Positions 43,489 through 53,697 are shown, counted from the first letter of the stretch. The stretch is DNA of 64,000 nucleotides from Qipengyuania gaetbuli (GCF_009827315.1 NZ_WTYF01000004.1:124001-188000), one strand, 5' to 3'. Numbers and translations: made by a program. Notes: generated by a model from the letters alone, not told the origin.

Positions 43489-44328
43489 GTGCACCGTCCC
43501 GTCCGAAAAGTCGCCATTTGCGCCCCCGCAACGCCTTTGAAGCGTGAATATGCGGAGCGCGTCGCCGCGCTGGCGGTGGCCGAGTTTCCGGACCTCGATC
43601 TGCATTTCCACGAACAGTGCTTCGTCGAGGAAGGGCATTTCGCCGGGCCCGACGAACTCCGCCTCGCTGCCTTGCTCGAATGCGCGAACGATCCGGCAAT
43701 CGACGCGGTGTGGTTCGCCAAGGGCGGCTACGGGTCGAACCGCATCACGCAAGGCTTCCACGACCATGCGAACGAGGCGGCACGGGCCAAGACCTATGTC
43801 GGCTATTCGGACTGCGGAACCCTGCTCGGCGCGCTCTACCGCAATTCCATCGGCCATGCGGTCCATGCGCCCATGCCTTGCGACCTGGCGCGGGAGGGCG
43901 GGGAGGATGCGATCCGGCGCGTACTCTCCTGGTTCGGCGGCGACGATGGCGGACTTGAGCCCGGCCTTGGGGACACGCCTGCGGTCGCCTTCAATCTCTA
44001 CACGCTCGCCATGATGCTCGGCACGCCCTTCATGCCGGACCTTTCGGGGCACGAGGTGCTGATCGAAGAGGTTGCCGAGCATGAATATGCCATCGACCGG
44101 CTGTTCTTCCACGTCACTGCGCAGTTGGAAGGCGTGGCAGGCATCCGCTTGGGCGAGGTCACGGCCATCCCCGAAAACGACCGGCCCTTTGGCGCATCGG
44201 TAGTGGAAATCGCGCAGGACTGGTGCAGCCGTAGCGGCATTCCCTATCTGGGCCGCGCAGAGATCGGACATACCGCTACCAACAGGATCGTGCCCTTCGG
44301 CCTTGAGGCGCGCGGCACACGGGCCTAA
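43489..44328 (+). CDS. ldcA: LD-carboxypeptidase (S66 family)
   Basis: This 279-residue serine peptidase removes the terminal D-alanine from the tetrapeptide of recycled muropeptides in the cytoplasm. The triad can be placed at S107 (VGYSDCGTL), E193 (VLIEEVAEHEYAIDR) and H261 (EIGHTATNR). FAKGGYGSNRI, typical of the family, precedes it. The start is GTG 43489 with a weak ribosome site. It diverges from the Mpl-like gene 53 bases away, and the product of this enzyme is the substrate of Mpl. Confidence 0.9.
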   Translation: MHRPVRKVAICAPATPLKREYAERVAALAVAEFPDLDLHFHEQCFVEEGHFAGPDELRLAALLECANDPAIDAVWFAKGGYGSNRITQGFHDHANEAARAKTYVGYSDCGTLLGALYRNSIGHAVHAPMPCDLAREGGEDAIRRVLSWFGGDDGGLEPGLGDTPAVAFNLYTLAMMLGTPFMPDLSGHEVLIEEVAEHEYAIDRLFFHVTAQLEGVAGIRLGEVTAIPENDRPFGASVVEIAQDWCSRSGIPYLGRAEIGHTATNRIVPFGLEARGTRA

Positions 44329-44354
44329 GCGCCGCTCCCGAACAGGAGAGTAAC

Positions 44355-45293
44355 ATGACTGCATTCATCTTTCCCGGACAGGGAAGCCAGAAGGTCGGCA
44401 TGGGCGTGGAGCTCGCCGAAGCCAGCGCGCATGCCCGCGAAGTGTTCGAGGAAGTCGACGACGCGCTGAACCAGAAGCTTTCCGCCGTGATGAAGGACGG
44501 GCCCGAAGGCGAGTTGACGCTGACCTCCAACGCCCAGCCTGCGATCATGGCCAACTCGATTGCCACCCTGCGCGTGCTGGAACAGGAATTCGGCGTCGTG
44601 CTGGCCGACAAGGCCGCCTGCGTCGCGGGCCATTCGCTGGGTGAATACAGCGCGCTGTGCGCGGCAGGCGCTTTCGGCCTTGCCGAGACCGCCAAGCTGC
44701 TGCGCCTGCGCGGTATCGCCATGCAGGACGCGGTTCCGATCGGCGTGGGCGCCATGGCCGCGCTGCTGGGGGCCGATATCGAAAAGGCGAGCGCGCTCGC
44801 CGCTGCCGCTGCCGAAGGGCAGGTGTGCGAAGTCGCCAACGACAACGATCCCACGCAGGTCGTCATTTCCGGCCATGCCGAAGCCATCGACCGCGCCATC
44901 GAACTGGCCAAGGATCACGGCATCAAGCGCGGTATCAAGCTGCCCGTGTCCGCGCCCTTCCACTGTTCGCTAATGGAGCCGGCCGCCCGCCGGATGGAAG
45001 CCGCGCTGGCGGAAACCGCGCCTTCGGCTTTCACCGTGCCGCTCTTCGCCAACGTCACCGCATCGCGCGTCACCGATCCTGCAGAGGAACAGCGCCTGCT
45101 GGTCGAACAGGTGACCGGCCGCGTGCGCTGGCGCGAAAGCGTCATCGCCATGCGCGAGGCGGGCATCGAACGCTTCGTCGAACTGGGCGGCAAGGTGCTC
45201 GGCCCGATGGTCGGGCGCATCGACAAGGAGGCGGCCACCGTTAGCCTCGTCAGCATGGAAGACCTCGAGAATTTCGCCAAGGAGAACGCATGA
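44355..45293 (+). CDS. fabD: Malonyl-CoA:ACP transacylase
   Basis: This 312-residue enzyme transfers malonyl groups to acyl carrier protein, the entry to fatty-acid elongation. PGQGSQ lies near the start (7-12), nucleophile S94 is in AGHSLGEYSA, and the histidine is in PVSAPFHCSLM near 202. The start follows AGGAGAG. It overlaps fabG by four bases. Confidence 0.96.
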   Translation: MTAFIFPGQGSQKVGMGVELAEASAHAREVFEEVDDALNQKLSAVMKDGPEGELTLTSNAQPAIMANSIATLRVLEQEFGVVLADKAACVAGHSLGEYSALCAAGAFGLAETAKLLRLRGIAMQDAVPIGVGAMAALLGADIEKASALAAAAAEGQVCEVANDNDPTQVVISGHAEAIDRAIELAKDHGIKRGIKLPVSAPFHCSLMEPAARRMEAALAETAPSAFTVPLFANVTASRVTDPAEEQRLLVEQVTGRVRWRESVIAMREAGIERFVELGGKVLGPMVGRIDKEAATVSLVSMEDLENFAKENA

Positions 45294-46045
45294 TGTTCAG
45301 CCTCGAAGGAAAGACCGCCCTCGTTACCGGCGCCAGCGGCGGCATCGGTTCCTCCATCGCCCGCGCTCTTGCGCGTCAGGGCGCCCGCCTTGCGCTGTCC
45401 GGCTCAAACGCGGCCAAGCTGCGCGCCTTCCGCGAGGAGCTGAACGACGAATTCGGGCACGACCATGTCGAGATTACCTGCAATTTGTCCGATACGAAGC
45501 AGGTGGAAGAACTGATCCCGGCGACCGTCGACACGCTCGGCCGGATGGACATCCTCGTCAACAATGCCGGCATTACGCGCGACAACCTCGCCATGCGCAT
45601 GAAGGACGAGGAATGGGACGAGGTGATCCGCATCAATCTCGAGGCGAGCTTCCGCCTGATGCGCGCCAGCGCGCGTCCCATGATGAAGGCCAAGGGCGGC
45701 CGCATCATCTCGATCACCAGCGTGGTCGGCCACACCGGCAATCCGGGCCAGATGAACTATACCGCGGCCAAGGGCGGCCTCACCGCCATGTCGAAGAGCC
45801 TCGCGCAGGAACTCGCCAGCCGCAACATCACGGTGAACTGCGTCGCACCGGGCTTCATCCGCACGGCGATGACCGACGCGCTGACCGACGACCAGAAGGG
45901 CGCGATCAATTCGCGTATCCCGATGGGCCGCATGGGCGAGGGTGACGAGATCGGCGCTGCCGTGGCCTATCTCGCCAGCGACGAGGCTGCCTATGTCACC
46001 GGCCAGACCATCCATGTGAACGGTGGCATGGCGATGATGGGATAA
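45290..46045 (+). CDS. fabG: 3-oxoacyl-ACP reductase
   Basis: This 251-residue SDR reduces 3-oxoacyl-ACP with NADPH. It has TGASGGIG (13-20), NNAG (91-94), S144, Y157-x3-K161, and the C-terminal GQTIHVNGGMAMMG typical of FabG. The ATG overlaps the fabD stop, and a second ATG follows directly (MM). An acpP gene does not follow here; dnaN is next. Confidence 0.95.
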   Translation: MMFSLEGKTALVTGASGGIGSSIARALARQGARLALSGSNAAKLRAFREELNDEFGHDHVEITCNLSDTKQVEELIPATVDTLGRMDILVNNAGITRDNLAMRMKDEEWDEVIRINLEASFRLMRASARPMMKAKGGRIISITSVVGHTGNPGQMNYTAAKGGLTAMSKSLAQELASRNITVNCVAPGFIRTAMTDALTDDQKGAINSRIPMGRMGEGDEIGAAVAYLASDEAAYVTGQTIHVNGGMAMMG

Positions 46046-46059
46046 ACCCCTTTTATCCC
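46039..46059. repeat. Inverted repeat overlapping the fabG stop codon
   Basis: GGGATAAA (46039-46046) and TTTATCCC (46052-46059) form a perfect 8-bp inverted repeat around CCCCT, with the TAA stop inside the first arm. No T-run follows. The second arm contains TTATCCCCA, one base from a DnaA box. The rest of the gap to dnaN (46060-46201) shows no gene. Confidence 0.5.
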
Positions 46060-46201
46060 CAAGGAATCGGTCATGTAGCGGGCTGGCAGGGCGCTCAAGC
46101 CTTGCCCCCGCATACCGCCCCGCTAGGGTGGATATCCGTATTCCGGCGCTCAGGGGCGATTCCGGCCCTTCGCGCGCCCAACAGGGACGAAAGAAGGACC
46201 C

Positions 46202-47326
46202 ATGAAGGCCACTATCGAACGCGCAACGCTGCTGCGCTGTCTCTCCCACGTGCAGTCGGTCGTCGAACGCCGCAACACCATCCCGATCCTGTCGAACGTG
46301 CTCATCGAAGCCGAAGGCAACGGGCTGAAGGTCATGGCGACCGACCTCGATTTGCAGGTGGTGGAGCACATGGATGCCGCCAGCGTGGAATCCTCCGGCG
46401 CGATCACCGTTTCGGCCCACCTGCTGTTCGACATCGCGCGCAAGCTGCCCGAAGGTAGCCAGGTCAGCCTCGAAACCGCGGAAAACCGCATGGCGATCAA
46501 GGCCGGGCGCAGCCGCTTCTCGCTGCCGACGCTGCCGCGCGACGATTTCCCGGTGATCGTGGAAGGCGATTTGCCGACCAGCTTCGAACTGCCGGCCAAG
46601 ACACTTGCCGAAATGATCGACCGCACGCGGTTCGCCATCTCGACCGAGGAAACCCGCTACTATCTCAACGGCATCTTCCTGCACGTGTCGGACGAAGACC
46701 AGCCCGTGCTGAAAGCTGCGGCGACCGACGGTCACCGCCTTGCCCGCTTCACCCTGCCGCGTCCCGCAGGTGCGGAAGGCATGCCGGACGTTATCGTGCC
46801 CCGCAAAGCGGTGGCCGAACTGCGCAAGCTGCTGGAAGAAAAGATGGACGGCAACGTCCAGATCGACCTGTCGGCCAGCAAGATCCGCTTCACGCTCGGC
46901 GGTGAAGGGGGCGTGGTGCTGACCAGCAAGCTGATCGACGGCACTTTCCCGGATTATTCGCGCGTCATTCCGACCGGCAACGACAAGCTGCTGAAGCTCG
47001 ATCCCCGCACGTTCCACGAAGGCGTCGACCGCGTGGCGACCATCGCCACCGAAAAGACCCGTGCAGTGAAGATGGGCCTCGAGAAGGACAAGGTCGTGCT
47101 GACCGTGACCTCGCCCGACAACGGCACCGCGACCGAGGAACTGCCGGCCGAATATGGTGCGGACGGGTTCGAAATCGGCTTCAATGCCAGCTATCTCAAG
47201 GACATCCTCGGCCAGATCGACAGCGACACGGTGGAAATCCACCTGGCCGACGCAGGCGCACCGACGCTGATCCGCAAGGACGACAACAGCCCCGCGCTCT
47301 ACGTCCTGATGCCGATGCGGGTTTAA
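46202..47326 (+). CDS. dnaN: DNA polymerase III beta subunit (sliding clamp)
   Basis: This 374-residue clamp has three repeated domains (about 1-120, 130-250 and 255-374), beginning MKATIERATLLRCLSHVQSVVERRNT. The C-terminal residues LYVLMPMRV form part of the partner-binding cleft. The length is standard. No dnaA gene or cluster of DnaA boxes is adjacent, so it lies apart from the classical dnaA-dnaN-recF arrangement. Confidence 0.97.
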   Translation: MKATIERATLLRCLSHVQSVVERRNTIPILSNVLIEAEGNGLKVMATDLDLQVVEHMDAASVESSGAITVSAHLLFDIARKLPEGSQVSLETAENRMAIKAGRSRFSLPTLPRDDFPVIVEGDLPTSFELPAKTLAEMIDRTRFAISTEETRYYLNGIFLHVSDEDQPVLKAAATDGHRLARFTLPRPAGAEGMPDVIVPRKAVAELRKLLEEKMDGNVQIDLSASKIRFTLGGEGGVVLTSKLIDGTFPDYSRVIPTGNDKLLKLDPRTFHEGVDRVATIATEKTRAVKMGLEKDKVVLTVTSPDNGTATEELPAEYGADGFEIGFNASYLKDILGQIDSDTVEIHLADAGAPTLIRKDDNSPALYVLMPMRV

Positions 47327-47384
47327 TCCTCGCAAAGGCCAATTCCTGCCGCTAGCGTCTCTCCCCGCAAGAAGGAGAGACGCC

Positions 47385-48464
47385 ATGCTGCAGGTTCACG
47401 TCGACAAGTCGAAACTGGCCAGTGCCGAACTGGTCGATATGGACGCGGGCGCCTTGCCCGATGGCGGCGTGCGGCTGGCGGTCGAGAGCTTTTCGGTCAC
47501 GGCGAACAATGTGACCTATGCCGTGGTCGGGGACGGCTTCGGCTACTGGAATTTCTTCCCCGCACCCGAAGGCAAGGGCATCGTGCCCATGTGGGGTCAT
47601 GCGCGCGTCGTAGAAAGCAACAGCCCCGATTTCGCGGTGGGTGAGCGGGTTTACGGCTACCTTCCCATGGCGAGCCACCTCGACGTGATCCCGGGCAAGG
47701 TCAGCGCGTCGGGCTTCGTCGACATGGCGCCGCATCGCCAGCCGATGAGCCCGATCTACAACCAGTATTCGCGCCTCGCTGCCGATCCCGAACACGATCC
47801 GGCGCGCGAAGGCGAACGGATGATCTTCGGACCGCTGTTCAAGACCGGCTTCCTGATCGAATACTTCATGCGCTCGCAGGACTGGTTCGGGGCAGGGCAG
47901 GTTGTACTAACCAGTGCTTCGTCAAAGACTGCCATGGGGCTGGCCAGCGTTGCCAAGCGCCGCTCGCCGTCGGTTCGCCGCGTCGGCCTGACCTCTGCCG
48001 GTAACGTCGATTTCGTGAAGGCCAGCGGCCTCTATGACGAGGTGCTGTCCTATGACGAGGTTTCCAGCATCCTGCCGGAGCCCAGCGTTACCGTCGATTT
48101 CGCAGGCAATGCGGGACTGCTCGGCCAGCTCCATCACCATCTCGGCGACGCGCTGAAATACTCCTGCCTCGTCGGCGCGACCCATATCGATGAGCGCGGC
48201 GGCGGCCTTGGCGGCGGAGCGAGCCTCCCCGGCCCGGCGCCCACGCTGTTCTTTGCGCCCGACCATGCCGTCGCCCTGTTCAAGGAACACGGCCCCGAAA
48301 AGGCTGGCGCTATGGTCGCGGAAAGCTGGCACGGCTTCCTCCAGGACGCCGGCGGCTCGATCGAGATCGAGCGTCACCAAGGCCTCGGCGCGGCGCGCGA
48401 CATCTTCGTCGAGATGTTGGGCGGAAAGGTCGATCCCGCAAAGGGGATCGTGATCGAACCCTAG
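47385..48464 (+). CDS. DUF2855 family protein
   Basis: This 359-residue protein matches DUF2855 by character. Its N-terminal part has SFSVTANNVTYAVVGDGFGYWNFFP and GYLPMASHL, and a Rossmann-like middle has VVLTSASSKTAMGLA. The fold looks distantly related to medium-chain dehydrogenases but lacks their zinc site. The function is unknown. AGGAGAG precedes the ATG. Its stop overlaps the opposing gene's stop by four bases. Confidence 0.85.
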   Translation: MLQVHVDKSKLASAELVDMDAGALPDGGVRLAVESFSVTANNVTYAVVGDGFGYWNFFPAPEGKGIVPMWGHARVVESNSPDFAVGERVYGYLPMASHLDVIPGKVSASGFVDMAPHRQPMSPIYNQYSRLAADPEHDPAREGERMIFGPLFKTGFLIEYFMRSQDWFGAGQVVLTSASSKTAMGLASVAKRRSPSVRRVGLTSAGNVDFVKASGLYDEVLSYDEVSSILPEPSVTVDFAGNAGLLGQLHHHLGDALKYSCLVGATHIDERGGGLGGGASLPGPAPTLFFAPDHAVALFKEHGPEKAGAMVAESWHGFLQDAGGSIEIERHQGLGAARDIFVEMLGGKVDPAKGIVIEP

Positions 48465-49471
48465 ATTTCGATCGCGATCTTGCCGAAGTGACCGCCGCTT
48501 TCCTGGTGGCGGAAAGCGTCGGCGAGTCGTTCCAGCGGAAAGGTATCGCTGATGACCGGTTTGATGCCGTTCGCCTCGATGGCGGCGATCATGTCCTGCT
48601 GCATCTTGCGGCTGCCCACCGTCAGGCCCTGGACCTTGAGGTTCCTGGAAAAGAGCAGAGCGGTCTGCACCGGCCCGGCAAAACCTGCCAGCACGCCGAT
48701 CAGCGCCACGTGGCCAGCGACGCGGGTCGCCAGCATCGACTGGTCGAGCGTGCCCGCGCCGCCGATCTCCACCACGCAGTCGACGCCGCGGCCACGCGTA
48801 ATGGCCAGCGCCTGCGCGCCCCAGGCTTCGGTTTCGCGGTAATTGATGAGGTGGTCGGCACCCATAGCCTTCACCCGCTCAAGCTTCTCGCCCGATGAGC
48901 TGGTGGCGATGACCGTTGCACCCGCCGCTTTTGCAAACTGCAGGGCGAAAATCGAAACACCGCCGGTCCCCTGCACCAGCACGGTGTCGCCGGGCTTGAG
49001 CGAATAGTCCACGAACAGCGCGCGCCATGCGGTCAGCGCCGCGCAGGTCAGCGTCGCCGCCTCCGCGTGGCTGTATCCGGCGGGGGCGCGGGTGAACCAA
49101 TGCGTCGGCGCGGTCACTTTCTCGCACGCATAGCCGTCGATCCCGTCGCCCGGCACGCGCGTGAAGGCGGTCTGCGGCGGCTCGCCGTCGATCCAGTCGG
49201 GGAAGAAGGTGCTGACCACGTGGTCGCCGACTGCGAACTCGGTAACGCCTTCTCCGACCGCGCTGACTGTGCCTGCGCCATCCGACATGGGAATGCGGCC
49301 CTGCTGCGTCGGGATCATGCCCTTCACAACGGCATAGTCATGATAATTGAGCGAACTCGCCTTCAGGTCGACCGTGATCTCGCCGGGCCCCGGCGCGGCG
49401 GGGGCGTCGACATCGACGAATTCTAGGGCTTCGAGGGTGGAGGGCGATGCGCCGGTGCGGATCGCCTTCAT
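48461..49471 (-). CDS. Zinc-independent alcohol dehydrogenase/quinone reductase (MDR)
   Basis: This protein of about 336 residues has a GroES-like N-terminal half with SLNYHDYAVVKGMIP and a Rossmann half with VLVQGTGGVSIFALQFAK. No conserved cysteine ligands are visible. It is similar in type to the MDR at 8306-9280 but not a close copy. The ATG at 49471 overlaps the stop of the amidohydrolase gene (ATGA), which places it downstream in that operon. The substrate is unknown. Confidence 0.85.
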   Translation of the reverse strand: MKAIRTGASPSTLEALEFVDVDAPAAPGPGEITVDLKASSLNYHDYAVVKGMIPTQQGRIPMSDGAGTVSAVGEGVTEFAVGDHVVSTFFPDWIDGEPPQTAFTRVPGDGIDGYACEKVTAPTHWFTRAPAGYSHAEAATLTCAALTAWRALFVDYSLKPGDTVLVQGTGGVSIFALQFAKAAGATVIATSSSGEKLERVKAMGADHLINYRETEAWGAQALAITRGRGVDCVVEIGGAGTLDQSMLATRVAGHVALIGVLAGFAGPVQTALLFSRNLKVQGLTVGSRKMQQDMIAAIEANGIKPVISDTFPLERLADAFRHQESGGHFGKIAIEI

Positions 49472-51219
49472 TCTGCCGCCTCCGCCAGTTCGGCGCGTTG
49501 GGGACCGCGGATCAGCCCGCCCGGAGCTTCGCCGGTCCATTTGCCTTCACGGAAGGTCACGACGCCGTTCTTGATCGTGGCGACATAGCCATCGGCTTTC
49601 TGGAGCAGGCGCTTGCCGCCCGCAGGCAGGTCGAAGGCAAGCCACGGCTTGCCCAACTTCAGCCGGTCCATGTCGATGATGTTGATGTCGGCGAGATAGC
49701 CGGGGGCAAGGACGCCGCGATCCTCGAGCCCATAGAGCCTTGCGGTATCGGCGCACTGGCGCTTGATCGCGTTTTCCAGCCCGATCGTTCCGCGCGAGCG
49801 ATCGCGCACCCAGTGTTGCAGCATGAAGGTGGGCGAGGCGGCATCGCAGATCGTCCCGCAATGCGCGCCGCCGTCCGACAGCGAATTCACTGTGTCGTCG
49901 GCGTGCTGGAGATCGTGGAGGAAGTCGAGATTGCCATCCGCGTAATTGAGGATGGGCAAGTAGATGAAGCCCTTGCAATCGTCGCGGCAGAGCAGGTCAT
50001 AAGCGTACTCGTCGCCCGAAACGCCTGCCTTGGCAGCGCGGGCCATGATGCTTTCCTCGGCGGTCGGCTCGTAATTGAAGTCCGGGTCCATTTCGAACTG
50101 CATGTTCCAGCCGCCGCACACGACCATGATCAGGCCGATGATGTCCTGGTTGACCTCGGAAAAGTCGTGCTGCTCGGAAAGGAGCCTGGCCTTGAATTCC
50201 GGGTCGAGCAGCTTCGCCTTCTGCTCTTCCCACGGAAGTTCGGCAATTTCCTGCCAGCTTGGCTTGAGGCGGAAGGGGTGGACGGTGCCCTGCCACGCCA
50301 TGACGATGCCGTTTCCGCGCAGCGCGATCTGGGCGACGATGTTCGCGCCATTGTCGTTCTCCGCGCGCATCGAGGCGATCTGCTCGTCGAGCGGCATTTC
50401 CTTGGCGATGGACTGCAGCGCGGCGAAAGTAACGGGAAGGCCGGTTTCGCGGCTCAGCTTGCCCATCCAGCCGAACTCGTCCCATTCGCGCATCATGTCG
50501 CTGGCCATTTCGAACACGCCGTGACCCGCGCGGCCCATGGCGCGCCCGATCTCGACCAATTCTTCCGCGGTGGCCGTAGTGCCGGGCACGACCTCCCCGT
50601 CGACATCGCGGTGGAGCACGGTGCGCGAGGTCGAGAAACCGAGCGCGCCGGCCCGCACGCCTTCTTCGACGATGGCAGACATCTTCGCGATGTCATCCTC
50701 GGTCGGAATGGCACCCGGACGCTCCCTGTCGCCGAGTACGTAGGCGCGGACCGAACCGTGCGGGACATGGGTGCCTACGTCGACCGTACGCGGCAGTTTT
50801 TCGAGAGCGTCGAGATATTCTGGGAAGGTCTCCCAGTCCCAGCTCATGCCTTCGGCAAGCGCGGTGCCGGGGATGTCCTCGACCCCCTCCATCAGGCCGA
50901 TCAGCCATTCGTGCTTGTCGGGCTTGGCCGGAGCGAAGCCGACGCCGCAATTGCCCATGACGACCGTGGTGACACCGTGCCAGCTGGACGGGGCCATTTC
51001 CTGGTCCCAGGTCGCCTGCCCGTCGTAATGCGTGTGGATGTCCACGAAGCCGGGGGTCACCAGCAGGCCTGCCGCATCGATTTCTTCAGCAGCGTCGCCG
51101 GACACAGTGCCGACCTGCGCGATCAGGCCGTCCTTGATGGCGATGTCGCCGGTGAAACGCGCTGCGCCGGTCCCGTCGACGATGGTGCCGCCACGGATGA
51201 TCGTATCGAATGTGGGCAT
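49468..51219 (-). CDS. N-acyl-D-amino-acid deacylase-type amidohydrolase
   Basis: This 583-residue metal-dependent hydrolase has the composite-domain start [15 protein letters not shown], and the metal motif H62-x-H64 in [10 protein letters not shown]. The catalytic aspartate is in [11 protein letters not shown] near 440. [16 protein letters not shown] is typical of the D-aminoacylase group. Related enzymes hydrolyse N-acyl-D-amino acids, dihydropyrimidines or other ring amides. The ATG at 51219 has GAGAGAGGATC upstream. Confidence 0.88.
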   Translation of the reverse strand: MPTFDTIIRGGTIVDGTGAARFTGDIAIKDGLIAQVGTVSGDAAEEIDAAGLLVTPGFVDIHTHYDGQATWDQEMAPSSWHGVTTVVMGNCGVGFAPAKPDKHEWLIGLMEGVEDIPGTALAEGMSWDWETFPEYLDALEKLPRTVDVGTHVPHGSVRAYVLGDRERPGAIPTEDDIAKMSAIVEEGVRAGALGFSTSRTVLHRDVDGEVVPGTTATAEELVEIGRAMGRAGHGVFEMASDMMREWDEFGWMGKLSRETGLPVTFAALQSIAKEMPLDEQIASMRAENDNGANIVAQIALRGNGIVMAWQGTVHPFRLKPSWQEIAELPWEEQKAKLLDPEFKARLLSEQHDFSEVNQDIIGLIMVVCGGWNMQFEMDPDFNYEPTAEESIMARAAKAGVSGDEYAYDLLCRDDCKGFIYLPILNYADGNLDFLHDLQHADDTVNSLSDGGAHCGTICDAASPTFMLQHWVRDRSRGTIGLENAIKRQCADTARLYGLEDRGVLAPGYLADINIIDMDRLKLGKPWLAFDLPAGGKRLLQKADGYVATIKNGVVTFREGKWTGEAPGGLIRGPQRAELAEAAE

Positions 51220-51280
51220 GTGGTGATCCTCTCTCTCGGAAGAGAAGGTTCCACATTGCAACCGATATGTCTAGCGCGCT

Positions 51281-52774
51281 TTAGAGGGTCCGTTCGGGCA
51301 TTCGCACGGCGAGCAAAATCCCGAGCCCGATGACGAACAGCAGCGAGATGGCGGCCATGCCGATGCGCTGGTCGCCCGACCACAGGGTGAACTGTTCTAC
51401 CAGCAGCGGCCCCATCCAGACTGTGATGGTGCCGGCGATGGCATAGAGCCCGAAAAATTCGCCGCTGCGCCCGGGCGGGGCAAGGGTGACGAGCATGGTC
51501 CGGCTGGACGAAATGCTGGCAGTGGCGGTCACGGCAATGACGCTGATCGAGCAGAGATAGACGAGGTCCGAAAGCGTCGGGAAGACGACACCGTCCCAAA
51601 CCGTGAAGTTCGCGACCGTGCCGAACAGCAGGCTGTCCTGCGTGATGCTGAGCTGGAACAGGCCGACCACGATCATCGCGAAGATTTCGAGCGCGAGCGC
51701 GCGTTTGACGCCGACTTTCTCCTCCAGCCAGCCGCCGAAAATGCCCCCCGCGAAGGCCCATGCGCTGGCGAAAATCGCGTAGCAGAGCATCTCTAGGAAG
51801 TTCCATTCGAGGAACAGCGCGACATAGACCGCACCCAGCGCGAGCAGTGCGGCCATGGCGTCGGCATAGAACATCCGCGCGACGAGGAATTTCAGCAGCT
51901 CGCGGTAGGTCGCCGCCTCGCGCACCGTGCGCCAGACACTGCACGCCCCGTCCCGGAATGCGGCTCGCCAGCTTGCGCCGGGAACGCCGGGATCCTTCGC
52001 ATGGAGGAAGAAGTGGATCGAAAACAGCGCCAGCCATACGGCGCAGATCGGGCCTGCGAGCCGGGCGTGTTCGAACTTGGTAAGGTCGAGCCCGAATTGC
52101 GGCTCCGCAAAAGGCCAGCCGACCATGGCGGGCAAGACGAACAGCAGGGCGATGGCTGCAAAGATCAGCGTCGCAGCGCCATTGCCGAGGCCTAGGCCAA
52201 GGCCGGAAATCATTGCCAGCCTGCGCGGTTCGCCCGACACGCTCAGCATCGCGTTATGGGTGACCTCGGAATAGGTATAGCTGACATAGGCGATCACCAG
52301 CAGCGCCATTATCATTCCGACAGGCAGGCCTTCGCCGCCCGGCATGGCAAACCACAGCATTGCCGAACACAGCGTAATCAGGCCGAGGAAAATGGCGAGG
52401 ATCGGCTTCAACCGCCCGCCGCGATCGAGTGCTGCCCCCAGAAACGGAGCCGTCAACGCGGCAATCAGGCCGGCCCATTTGGTAACCGATGCGATCGTCG
52501 CCTGACCCTGCGCATTGGCAGCGGCGCGGGCCTCGTCAGGGGGAAGGCCATCCAACGCACCGCTTTCCAGCAGGTCCGCCCCGATGATGTCGCGCGCGAA
52601 ATAAGGCGCGAAAATGTAGATGACGATCAGGATGTAATAGGGATTGCGAGCCCATTCGAAGCTGGCCCACGCAAGGCCGGTTTTGCCGAGTGCGCCGCCT
52701 TCACCGGTCGAGTGGCGGACCGGCTGGCTGGCCAGAGGATTGGCGGCAACTGCGGGATCGGTGGCTATCGTCAT
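51281..52774 (-). CDS. MFS transporter (UMF1-like)
   Basis: This protein of about 497 residues has about 12 hydrophobic segments. The N-terminal WASFEWARNPYYILIVIYIFAPYFA resembles the UMF1/Atg22-like major facilitators (W-x-x-F-E-W-A-R-N-P). The loop LGAALDRGGRLKP replaces the classic motif between helices 2 and 3. The substrate is unknown. It sits between the amidohydrolase and PHA genes on the same strand and may import the substrate of the former. The ATG at 52774 follows GGGGA. Confidence 0.8.
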   Translation of the reverse strand: MTIATDPAVAANPLASQPVRHSTGEGGALGKTGLAWASFEWARNPYYILIVIYIFAPYFARDIIGADLLESGALDGLPPDEARAAANAQGQATIASVTKWAGLIAALTAPFLGAALDRGGRLKPILAIFLGLITLCSAMLWFAMPGGEGLPVGMIMALLVIAYVSYTYSEVTHNAMLSVSGEPRRLAMISGLGLGLGNGAATLIFAAIALLFVLPAMVGWPFAEPQFGLDLTKFEHARLAGPICAVWLALFSIHFFLHAKDPGVPGASWRAAFRDGACSVWRTVREAATYRELLKFLVARMFYADAMAALLALGAVYVALFLEWNFLEMLCYAIFASAWAFAGGIFGGWLEEKVGVKRALALEIFAMIVVGLFQLSITQDSLLFGTVANFTVWDGVVFPTLSDLVYLCSISVIAVTATASISSSRTMLVTLAPPGRSGEFFGLYAIAGTITVWMGPLLVEQFTLWSGDQRIGMAAISLLFVIGLGILLAVRMPERTL

Positions 52775-52799
52775 TCCCCTCCCGACCCCGCTGCCCCGT

Positions 52800-53681
52800 T
52801 CAGGCGGCGCGGCCCAGTTCTTCGCTGGTGTCCGGTGCGTCCAGGAAGTCGCGCAGCGCTTCCACGCTTTCGTCGGCATGGGTCAGCAGGAAGAGGTGTC
52901 CGCCGCCCTTCAGCACCTTGAGCTGTGAATTGCGGATCGCCGACGCCAGGATCCTGCCGTTGATCAACGGGACGATCTGGTCGTCGTCGCCCATCATGAT
53001 CAGCACTTCCTTGCTGAGGAAGGGCAGGGCGGGCAGGCTGGTCCAGCCGAGCATGGCGAGCAGCTGGTAGAGATAGCCACGCGGCGACGGCGGCTTGAGG
53101 CGGCCGATGTGGCTGTCCTTCTGGTGTGCCGCACCGTCACGGTCCACGCCGCCGTAAAGCGTGGCGAAGTGTTCGTTCATGAACTCGGGATCGATGTAGC
53201 GGCGCGGGTCCGCCATCTTGGACAGCGCCGCCGGATTGCCAGGCACCATCAGCATGCCCGGCGTGGTCGCGGCCAGCACGAGCCTGCGGGTGCGCTTGGG
53301 ATGCTGGAGTGCGAAATGCTGCGCCATCGCGCCGCCCCAGGACACGCCCATCACGTCGCACAGCTCTACGCCGAGGTGGTCTAGGACCTGCGAGGCAGTC
53401 CAGCACATCGTGAAGGGGTTGTAGGGCATGACCGGGTCGGGGCTTTCGCCGGTACCGGGCATGTCGAACATGACGAAGCCGCGCTCGGTCAGCATTTCGG
53501 CAAGCGGGGCGACAGCCTCGATATTGGCGCCGATGCCGTTAAAGAACAGGATCGGCGGATGGTTTGATTTCTCGCCCAGTCGCCAGTGCGCAACGCGCAA
53601 CGACCTGCCGCCTGCTTCGATCATCTCGACCGTCGCGGTCAGGCTTCCCTTGTTCGATGCGCTCACGTGTGTGTCCTGCAA
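52800..53681 (-). CDS. phaZ: PHA depolymerase-like alpha/beta hydrolase
   Basis: This 293-residue hydrolase has nucleophile S114 in MGVSWGGAMAQ and an oxyanion segment near PILFFNGIGANIE. The acid is in MMGDDDQIVP and the histidine in GGGHLFLLTH. The sequence character and the position 16 bases after phaC match intracellular medium-chain polyhydroxyalkanoate depolymerases. A simple esterase is possible but less likely. Together with the synthase it forms a storage-polymer module. Confidence 0.78.
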   Translation of the reverse strand: MQDTHVSASNKGSLTATVEMIEAGGRSLRVAHWRLGEKSNHPPILFFNGIGANIEAVAPLAEMLTERGFVMFDMPGTGESPDPVMPYNPFTMCWTASQVLDHLGVELCDVMGVSWGGAMAQHFALQHPKRTRRLVLAATTPGMLMVPGNPAALSKMADPRRYIDPEFMNEHFATLYGGVDRDGAAHQKDSHIGRLKPPSPRGYLYQLLAMLGWTSLPALPFLSKEVLIMMGDDDQIVPLINGRILASAIRNSQLKVLKGGGHLFLLTHADESVEALRDFLDAPDTSEELGRAA

Positions 53682-53697
53682 CCTGCCGACGGAAATG

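Noticed and set aside
46053..46061. TTATCCCCA near dnaN as a DnaA box marking a replication origin
   Set aside because: It is a single one-mismatch copy lying inside a palindrome at the fabG stop. There is no cluster of boxes, AT-rich unwinding region or dnaA gene.
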